Origin: DASQVO01 sp035640715
Lineage (GTDB): Bacteria > Actinomycetota > Actinomycetes > Streptosporangiales > Streptosporangiaceae
NCBI GenBank assembly: GCA_035640715.1
Contig: DASQVO010000316.1
Coordinates: 1-20,082 of the forward strand
Direction: 5' to 3'
Length of the DNA: 20,082 nt
A program made the translations under genes and the position numbers. Positions 15,093-20,082 of the stretch are shown here, one piece after another; the stretch's first letter is position 1; every line of letters begins with the position of its first letter. The notes under the pieces were generated by a model, which made no database searches, was not told the DNA's origin, and saw nothing but the letters and a program-made list of their open reading frames with translations.

Positions 15093-15740
15093 CGCGTCTT
15101 TGTCGTCCACCACGTTATTGAACTGGCCAAATAGCTCAAAGCTGATCAGGCCGAAGAGGCCTGCCCATGCCGTGAGCGCCCTGATCGCGATGTCATCGGG
15201 GACGTCCGGCATGACCGCACCGCGAAGGCGGCCAGCGTCCTCGCTCAGCGATGCGGGCACCGGGGGGCAGCACGGGGGCGGCCTGAGGGCACCGGAACCG
15301 TACGCGTCGCTGATGAGCCGCCCGTAGATGACCGCGGCCCGGCTCGCCGGGCCGATGGTGTCCGGCGGCGCCTGGTAGCCCGGCACGGGCGATCCGTAGA
15401 TAAGCGCGTACTCATGCGGATGCCCGAGCGCCCACGCCCGCGCCGCCCGGCAGGCCGCCAGCCACCGGCCCGCGTACTCGCCGCGGGCACAGGCCTCCTC
15501 AGCCGTCTCGACGGCCGCACCGATGGCGTTATAACCGTCGATGATCAGAGCCGTGAGGAGGTCGTCCCGGCTAGCGAAGTACCGGTAGATCGCGGACGAG
15601 ACCATTCCCATTTCCCTGGCCACGGCCCGCAGTGACAGGGCCGCGGCGCCATGGGCGGCCAGGTGCGCGCGGGCGACATCGGTGATCTCACGTGTGATCT
15701 CCGCACGGACCCGTTCCCGCGCCGTCATCCGGGGTGGCAC
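15030..15740 (-). CDS. TetR-family transcriptional regulator
   Basis: A 236-residue regulator from a GTG at 15740. The N-terminal domain contains the helix-turn-helix LSLRAVAREMGMVSSAIYRYFASRDDLLTALI (about 36-67). The helical C-terminal ligand domain has WALGHPHEYALIYGSPVPGY and LTAWAGLFGLISFELFGQF, as in TetR proteins with a WHG-type C domain. The frame is open to an ATG at 15824, but that would place the operator palindrome inside the gene. GTG 15740 (7 bases after a TAAAGT -10 box, so possibly leaderless) or ATG 15728 are more likely. The ligand is unknown. A divergent small acidic protein gene is the only adjacent candidate target. Confidence 0.88.
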   Translation of the reverse strand: MPPRMTARERVRAEITREITDVARAHLAAHGAAALSLRAVAREMGMVSSAIYRYFASRDDLLTALIIDGYNAIGAAVETAEEACARGEYAGRWLAACRAARAWALGHPHEYALIYGSPVPGYQAPPDTIGPASRAAVIYGRLISDAYGSGALRPPPCCPPVPASLSEDAGRLRGAVMPDVPDDIAIRALTAWAGLFGLISFELFGQFNNVVDDKDALFDHAVGCLGGLIGLVALAS

Positions 15741-15747
15741 GCCCCCG

Positions 15748-15753
15748 ACTTTA
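15748..15753 (-). promoter_or_regulatory. Putative -10 box of the TetR gene
   Basis: TAAAGT on the minus strand fits TAnnnT and lies 7 bases before the GTG at 15740, the spacing expected for a leaderless transcript. The matching -35 (CTGATT or TCTGAT near 15771-15777) is weak and overlaps the operator palindrome. Confidence 0.35.
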
Positions 15754-15774
15754 GCAGAGCGCCGGATGCAAATC

Positions 15775-15787
15775 AGAGCAGTGCTCT
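15775..15787. promoter_or_regulatory. TetR operator candidate between divergent genes
   Basis: AGAGCAGTGCTCT is a perfect 6+1+6 inverted repeat. It overlaps the -35 region expected for the TetR gene and abuts a TTGACA (15787-15792) on the plus strand, 17 bases before TAAGGG (a weak -10). This is the usual placement for an autoregulating TetR protein that also controls a divergent gene. Confidence 0.6.
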
Positions 15788-15857
15788 TGACAGTTCCGGC
15801 CGGACCCGCTAAGGGATGGGACACGTGTTTAGCGCCGCATCATCCCTGGTAACTGCG

Positions 15858-16085
15858 ATGACTATGTCAGATACGAACGGTGATCAGTACGGCCGCGATC
15901 CGCAGGACGACTTCGCCGGGGACTCCGCTGAGCCGGAGACATACGCGGACTCCGACGATCTCGTCGAGCCGGGCGAGTTCGCCGAGCCCGGCGAGATCGA
16001 TGATCTTGGCGGCTTGGAGGAGGACGACCAGGACGACGGCGGCGAAGACTGGCCCGGCTCGCCCAGGGGGCCCGCCGGAGGGTAA
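15858..16085 (+). CDS. Small acidic protein of unknown function
   Basis: A reading frame of 75 residues from ATG 15858 (alternatives 15816 and 15864) is very rich in Asp, Glu, Gly and Pro. It contains a short internal repeat (VEPGEFAEPGEIDDLGG), ends in a Gly/Pro tail, and has no signal peptide or membrane segment. Codon use is like that of the neighbouring genes. No clear ribosome binding site is seen. It starts about 70 bases from the TetR operator on the opposite strand and may be its target. No family is recognised; it may be an intrinsically disordered protein or a spurious frame. Confidence 0.45.
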   Translation: MTMSDTNGDQYGRDPQDDFAGDSAEPETYADSDDLVEPGEFAEPGEIDDLGGLEEDDQDDGGEDWPGSPRGPAGG

Positions 16086-16098
16086 CCCCGGGCCCGGC

Positions 16099-16127
16099 CC
16101 GGCACACAGGGCCGCCGGCACACAGGG
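16099..16127. repeat. 13-bp direct repeat, 16-bp period
   Basis: CCGGCACACAGGG occurs at 16099-16111 and again at 16115-16127 in the noncoding stretch after the acidic gene, near GC-rich CCCGCGGG sequence. Function unknown; it may belong to a weak terminator or be replication slippage. Confidence 0.5.
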
Positions 16128-16191
16128 GCCCGCGGGAATGTAACCCGCGGATTCGGCGGCCCGCCCTCGCCGGCCGCCCAGCACCTGCGCC

Positions 16192-16560
16192 CTCGACCAG
16201 TTCAAAGAGATGGCCACCATCGTCTCTGACGTACTCGAAACCCCGGTGCAGTACCAGCAGATCCCCGGCCAGGCGTTCAAGGACCAGCTCACCGGCCACG
16301 GCATGTCCGACGCCATGGCCCAAGGCCTGCTGGACATGATGATCGCCAAGGACAACGGCCTGGACAACGGCATCGCCCGCACCCCGCAGAACGCGATCGA
16401 CACCCCCACCACATTCCGACAGTGGTGCGAAGGCACCCTCAAGCCGGCCTGCAGGCCCGCTGAGAACGACGCGATGCGACTCCGCTCATGCCCTCGGCGC
16501 CTGACCGCTGACGGGCATGAGCGCAGATCCAGCACCCCACTCTCACTGGAGGTATGTTGA
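16192..16560 (+). pseudogene. C-terminal remnant of an NmrA-like NAD(P)-binding oxidoreductase
   Basis: The open frame (ATG at 16210, homology probably from about 16192) reads VLETPVQYQQIPGQAFKDQL, GMSDAMAQGLLDMM and ARTPQNAIDTPTTFRQWCE. This fits the C-terminal part of NmrA-like SDR proteins. The Rossmann N-terminal domain with its glycine motif is absent upstream. After about 16449 (TLKPA) the frame runs into unrelated sequence to a stop at 16560. It is the last third or so of a gene and cannot bind cofactor. An annotation pipeline might call 16210-16560 a hypothetical gene. Confidence 0.65.
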
Positions 16561-16614
16561 ATGACCGCACCGCCTGCTGACCGTGGCGCAGAAGGCGGCC
16601 CGCGGGCTTCCGTT

Positions 16615-16752
16615 CTAGGGCACGATCACGAGGGGGACCGGTGTGTGGCGTGCCAGGCTGACGGCGACCGAGCCGATCATCCGGTGGGCGGCCTGCGATG
16701 AGCTCCCGACGACGAGGTATAGCTTCCCTGCAGAAGGCACGATGGTGCTCAT
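16615..16752 (-). pseudogene. C-terminal remnant of a universal stress protein (UspA)
   Basis: On the minus strand the last 35 codons or so read LYLVVGSSSQAAHRMIGS then VAVSLARHTPVPLVIVP, ending in TAG. This is the final strand-loop-helix-strand of UspA proteins, whose Gly-Ser-rich loop binds ATP phosphates. Nothing recognisably Usp-like precedes it, although the frame stays open to 17013. It is best read as the 3' end of a truncated gene; the extended 132-residue frame is an unlikely alternative. Confidence 0.6.
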
Positions 16753-17217
16753 GAGAACTCCAGGGGTAGGCAGCAGAGCCGATCGTAGTACCAGCAGTCC
16801 CTCCGGCACCTCATCGGGGAGTCCCTGACGCAGCTCCCGGGAAGTCGCCACTGCCGAGACATCCCCCGCCCGAACAAAACACCAGGCCATGACGGGTGCT
16901 GGCAGAGGGACCGGCAAGGCCTGGCCGCTGGCCGACGCTGGCGAGCCCGCCTGGCCCCGGGCCTGACCACACGGCCCCCGGCTGAAGGACCGGTCCCGTC
17001 GGCACGACCACACGCACCAAAACGCACATTACGCCCCGAAATAGGTTTTACCGTATGCTGCTCGCCCATCGGGCCTTCACACACGCGGCAGCGACCGAAT
17101 CCGCAGCGCCGGCGCCCGAATACTCTCTGCCCAGCGGGCAGGACAGATACCAATGAACCGGACAGAGAGCGGCCATGCCTGCAGACAGCCGGCCACCGCC
17201 ACCCCGGCAGCGGTCCG
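16753..17217. other. Stretch with no recognisable gene
   Basis: Between the Usp remnant and the MFS gene several frames are open by GC bias alone, and none shows a domain, good start or ribosome binding site. The AT-richer patch near 17030-17065 (including TAGGTT and TACCGT) is a possible promoter region for the MFS gene, but no confident -35/-10 pair was found. Confidence 0.5.
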
Positions 17218-18693
17218 ATGACCGGCGTGCAGACGGGGACGATTACCACGAAGGTACCGGCCCGTCTCGACCGCCTGCCGTGGTCGCGCTGGCACTGGAG
17301 GATCGTCATCGGCCTCGGGACCGTATGGATCCTTGACGGCCTGGAAGTAACGATCGTCGGGAACATATCCGGGCAGCTGGGCAAGCCGGGCAGCGGCATC
17401 GCAATCAGCCAAGGCCAGGTGTCCGGGCTCGGCGCGGCCATGTACGTGCTCGGGGCGTGCGTGGGCGCGCTGTTCTTCGGCCGGCTGACGGACCGCTTCG
17501 GCCGCAAGAAGCTGTTCATGATCACGCTGGGCACGTACCTCACGGCCACGGCCCTGACCGCGCTGTCCTTCACCGCATGGTGGTTCTTTCTCTTCCGGTT
17601 CCTCACCGGCTTCGGTATCGGGGGTGAGTACGCGGCGATAAATTCCGCGATCGACGAGCTCATCCCGAGCCGCCACCGCGGCCTCATCGACATCGCCATC
17701 AACGGCACCTACTGGGCGGGAGCGGCGCTGGGCGCCCTACTGACCGTTCCCGCCCTCAGCGACCTGCCCGCCGACGTCGGATGGCGGTTGTGTTTCGGGC
17801 TCGGCGTCGTCCTCGGCCTGGTGATCCTGCTGGTGCGCCGCAACGTCCCGGAAAGCCCGCGATGGCTGTTCATCCATGGCCACGGCCAGGAGGCGGAACG
17901 CCTGGTGACTGGCATCGAAGAGCAGATCCGGCAGGAAACGGGAGCGAAGCTGCCCGGGCCGCGGCAAGCGATCACTATCCGGCAGCGCCGCGCCATCGGA
18001 TTCCCGACGATCGCGAAGACGATGATCCGCCGCTATCCCCGTCGAACGCTGCTCGGCTTCTCCCTCTTCGTCGGGCAGGCGTTTCTCTATAACGCGATCA
18101 CTTTCGGCTACGCGCAGATCCTGACGGTCTTCTTTCACGTGAAGACCGATACCGGGTATTACTTCGCCGTCATCGCCGTCGGTAACCTCATCGGGCCACT
18201 CGTGCTCGGCCGGCTCTTCGACACGATCGGCCGCAAGCCGATGATCTCGGGAACCTACATCCTGTCCGGCGTCCTGCTCCTGGGTACGGCGGCAGCATTC
18301 GAGCGCGGCCTGCTCACCGCCACCACGCTGACCGCCTGCTGGTCCGTCATCCTGTTCTTCGCATCGGCGGGCGCCAGCTCGGCGTACCTGACGGTGAGCG
18401 AGGTGTTCCCGATGGAGATCCGCGCGCTGGCCATCGCGTTCTTCTACGCGATCGGCACGGCCGCCGGCGGGATCAGCGGCCCGCTCATATTTTCCAGCCT
18501 GGTCAGCACCGGCCGGACCGCCGATACGGCGCTCGCGTTCACGATCGGCGCGGTCATCATGATCCTTGCCGGGGTCGCGGAAATCTTCCTCGGCGTCAGG
18601 GCGGAACGGCAGAGCCTTGAGGACATCGCCACGCCGCTGACCGCCGAGGACGCGGGCGCGGCCAGCCCGGGCTCCCCGCAGCCCACCGGGTGA
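17218..18693 (+). CDS. MFS transporter, sugar/metabolite porter type
   Basis: A 491-residue major facilitator superfamily permease with about 12 hydrophobic segments in two halves. Each half carries motif A: GRLTDRFGRKK (88-98) and later GRLFDTIGRKP. The first half also has FRFLTGFGIGGEYAAINS and the PESPRW sequence before the central hydrophilic loop, both typical of sugar-porter and aromatic-acid-type carriers. The second half ends with VSEVFPMEIRALAIAFFYA. Substrate cannot be assigned. The tail after about 465 is hydrophilic. The ATG at 17218 has no strong ribosome binding site, but no better in-frame start lies just upstream. It stands alone between remnants and a short hairpin. Confidence 0.9.
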   Translation: MTGVQTGTITTKVPARLDRLPWSRWHWRIVIGLGTVWILDGLEVTIVGNISGQLGKPGSGIAISQGQVSGLGAAMYVLGACVGALFFGRLTDRFGRKKLFMITLGTYLTATALTALSFTAWWFFLFRFLTGFGIGGEYAAINSAIDELIPSRHRGLIDIAINGTYWAGAALGALLTVPALSDLPADVGWRLCFGLGVVLGLVILLVRRNVPESPRWLFIHGHGQEAERLVTGIEEQIRQETGAKLPGPRQAITIRQRRAIGFPTIAKTMIRRYPRRTLLGFSLFVGQAFLYNAITFGYAQILTVFFHVKTDTGYYFAVIAVGNLIGPLVLGRLFDTIGRKPMISGTYILSGVLLLGTAAAFERGLLTATTLTACWSVILFFASAGASSAYLTVSEVFPMEIRALAIAFFYAIGTAAGGISGPLIFSSLVSTGRTADTALAFTIGAVIMILAGVAEIFLGVRAERQSLEDIATPLTAEDAGAASPGSPQPTG

Positions 18694-18701
18694 GCCGACC
18701 G

Positions 18702-18723
18702 CGGTGCCGCATGGCGGCAGCCG
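18702..18723 (+). terminator. Possible terminator after the MFS gene
   Basis: CGGTGCCGC, loop ATG, then GCGGCAGCCG forms a 9-bp stem with one bulged G. It starts 9 bases after the MFS stop and has no T-tract. Confidence 0.4.
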
Positions 18724-18910
18724 TGCCGGGAAGAGCTGACCATACGGACATCGGCCCGCCGGGGAAGTGAACGGGTGCCTGACCGTCCGGTGCGGCAGCC
18801 GGCCCCAAAGGGCGGATCACAGCCAGAACGGGTCACAGCCATTCGAGGTGACCCTGACTGCTGCAGCCGGCGGTGACGATTCGCTGACTCATATGCCGCT
18901 ATCCGGCTGG

Positions 18911-18958
18911 CCTGCCGGGTATGCCTAGGAAGAGCCTGCCGAGTATGCCAAGGAGGAG
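18911..18958 (+). repeat. 24-bp tandem repeat carrying the ribosome binding site of the next gene
   Basis: Two adjacent 24-base units (18911-18934 and 18935-18958) match at 21 positions. The right unit ends in AAGGAGGAG, the strong ribosome binding site used by the gene at 18968. The left unit ends in TAGGAAGAG, a weaker form. Confidence 0.85.
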
Positions 18959-18967
18959 GTGAGGCCC

Positions 18968-19333
18968 ATGCCAATGGCCGCACCCATGATGATGCCGCTG
19001 GCGACTGGCTATCCGACGGACATGTCGGCGGGAGGCCTGGGCGTCATGGTGGCCGTCATTATCGTCTCCCTCGGGGCGCTGCTGATCCCGGTCAATCTTG
19101 CCTCACGCCCGCCGCGGCATCAGCGGCAGAGCCGCTACGAGCAGTGGTATGGCCCCGTCCAGGGCGGGATGCACGCCGGCGACCCGCGCAGCGTGGCACC
19201 GCACAGGGACGCGCCCGCCGATGAGATTCCCGGGCCTCCGGAATCCGGCGACCAGGAGAAGCAGCCGGCTTCAGGGCGCGGGGAAACAGCCGGCGCTGAG
19301 CCGGGGAACCAGCGGGCGGTGCCTCGCACGTGA
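18968..19333 (+). CDS. Small Met-rich single-pass membrane protein, unknown function
   Basis: A 121-residue protein. The first 20 residues are rich in Met, Pro and Ala (MPMAAPMMMPLATGYP), followed by one transmembrane segment (LGVMVAVIIVSLGALLIPV, about 24-42). A long hydrophilic tail is rich in Pro, Gly, Glu and Arg, including RQSRYEQWYG. The ATG at 18968 lies 8 bases after the strongest ribosome binding site of the region (AAGGAGGAGG); an in-frame GTG at 18959 overlaps that site and is unlikely. The family is not recognised. The Met-rich start could bind copper, but there is no copper gene nearby to support it. Confidence 0.65.
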   Translation: MPMAAPMMMPLATGYPTDMSAGGLGVMVAVIIVSLGALLIPVNLASRPPRHQRQSRYEQWYGPVQGGMHAGDPRSVAPHRDAPADEIPGPPESGDQEKQPASGRGETAGAEPGNQRAVPRT

Positions 19334-19508
19334 ACATGGAACACGAGAACCAGCCTCCGCCGGGCAGCCCGGCCGCAAGTTAGGTCGTCAGGCCCCGCGC
19401 CTGCGGCCATCCGTTCGGCCGCCGGCCGGTTCTCTGTACCACCTACAGGCCCGGCGGGCGATGGCCATGGAACCGGTTACCGGGGCGCCGGCCGGGTAGC
19501 CGGATTCC

Positions 19509-20082
19509 ATGGCTGCGAAACGGGACGCTGTCGTCAGCGCATTGCTTGACCGTTACGGCCGAACCTATGCCGAGGATGCCGGGATCCGGCTCACCGACAA
19601 GCCCGCGCCGCTGTACCAGTTGCTCGTCCTCGCAACGGTGCTCAGCGCCCGCATCTCCGCGGAGATCGCGATCCGCGCGGCCCGGGAGCTGTTCGCGGCC
19701 GGCTACACGACGCCGAAGGCAATGCGCGAGGCAAGCTGGCAAGATCGCGTGGATGCTCTCGGGCGCGCGCATTACAAGCGCTATGACGAGCGGACGGCCA
19801 CGATGCTCGGAAACGGAGCCAAACTGCTCGAAGAGCGCTGGGCCGGGGACTTGCGCAAGCTCCGCGACGAGGCGGACGGCGACACCAAGCGGATCACCTC
19901 ACTGCTGGAGGAGTTCCCGGGCATCGGGCCCTCGGGCGCCAACATCTTCCTGCGGGAGGTACAGGCGGTCTGGCCATCGGTCGCGCCCTACCTCGACGAC
20001 CGGGTGATCGAGGGCGCGCGCCGGATCGGCCTGCCGGCCGACGTCGCTGAGCTTGCCGCCCTGGCAGGCTCGGGCAAGGACC
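19509..20082 (+). CDS. HhH-GPD (endonuclease III/MutY-like) protein, 3' end missing
   Basis: From ATG 19509 the frame runs 191 codons to the window edge without a stop. It shows the helical start LYQLLVLATVLSARISAEIA (35-54), where Nth has its conserved SxQ region, and a helix-hairpin-helix EEFPGIGPSGANIF (134-147). An Asp pair follows in YLDDRV (161-166), near the catalytic Asp of HhH-GPD glycosylases. The position of the Nth catalytic Lys (after the hairpin Gly) is Ser142, as in the monofunctional MutY class, so AP-lyase activity is doubtful. The protein probably acts in base-excision repair. Actinomycete relatives are usually annotated simply as endonucleases. The ribosome binding site is weak. 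Confidence 0.78.
   Translation, partial: MAAKRDAVVSALLDRYGRTYAEDAGIRLTDKPAPLYQLLVLATVLSARISAEIAIRAARELFAAGYTTPKAMREASWQDRVDALGRAHYKRYDERTATMLGNGAKLLEERWAGDLRKLRDEADGDTKRITSLLEEFPGIGPSGANIFLREVQAVWPSVAPYLDDRVIEGARRIGLPADVAELAALAGSGKD

Noticed and set aside
15862..16535. Minus-strand frames opposite the acidic gene and NmrA remnant
   Set aside because: No domain is visible in either; the plus-strand NmrA-like motifs show which strand carried the gene.
16749..17708. 319-residue minus-strand frame opposite the MFS gene
   Set aside because: Its first half is antisense to the MFS coding region and the rest has no recognisable domain; the MFS frame has full-length family features.
18968..19030. 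Copper-binding role for the Met-rich N terminus
   Set aside because: Met richness alone is weak evidence, no copper-handling gene is adjacent, and no His/Cys pattern accompanies it.

Overview
The window comes from a high-GC actinomycete. Evidence: G/C-biased third codon positions, GTG starts, 1- to 7-base gene overlaps, probable leaderless mRNAs, a ROK-controlled secreted glycoside hydrolase with accessory sugar-binding domains, and a cobalamin operon with actinobacterial gene content. The species cannot be named from this sequence.

Left part (1-6508, minus strand): a cobalamin (vitamin B12) operon. A cobalamin riboswitch leader (about 6508-6340) is followed by a cobaltochelatase-type AAA+/VWA fusion, cobO, cobB, cobI, cobM and the 5' part of cbiD, which runs off the left edge. 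Almost every junction is a translational-coupling overlap (TGATG, 7 bases, ATGA, GTGA). The exception is cobI/cobM, where a 23-bp tandem duplication has copied the ribosome binding site and GTG start. The genes cover cobalt insertion, a,c-amidation, adenosylation and ring methylation.

Middle part (6708-10579): a nucleotide-sugar and glycosyl-transfer region. A coupled pair (NAD-dependent sugar epimerase/dehydratase plus polyprenyl-phosphate-type GT2 glycosyltransferase) converges on a GtrA-like membrane protein, and the two coding ends overlap by 154 bp. The GtrA-like gene has a clear promoter and probably a leaderless mRNA. It diverges from a very recognisable UDP-sulfoquinovose synthase (sqdB/SQD1 type), which ends in a perfect 19-bp stem terminator. 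Together the four genes suggest a sulfonated sugar (or another sugar) placed on a lipid or surface glycan; no SqdX/SqdD-type transferase is visible here.

Sugar-hydrolase part (10615-14964): a decayed GH30 glycosidase with ricin-B lectin repeats, then a ROK repressor divergent from a secreted GH27-FN3-CBM35 enzyme. Two matching inverted repeats lie in the ROK/GH27 intergenic region, one overlapping a good GH27 promoter, so the ROK protein probably represses both genes. The GH27 enzyme has Ala where alpha-galactosidases have the second Asp of the Asp-Asp sugar-binding pair, so its substrate may not be an alpha-galactoside.

Right part (14965-20082): a TetR repressor with a 6+1+6 operator palindrome; a small acidic protein; a graveyard holding an NmrA-like C-terminal remnant and a universal-stress-protein C-terminal remnant; an MFS transporter; a small Met-rich single-pass membrane protein whose ribosome binding site lies in a 24-bp tandem duplication; and the 5' part of an HhH-GPD (endonuclease III/MutY-like) protein cut by the right edge.

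No tRNA, rRNA, CRISPR array, transposase or phage gene was seen. No wholly new system is evident. The most unusual items are the sqdB neighbourhood, the altered GH27 active site with its paired ROK operators, and the duplicated cobI/cobM start region.
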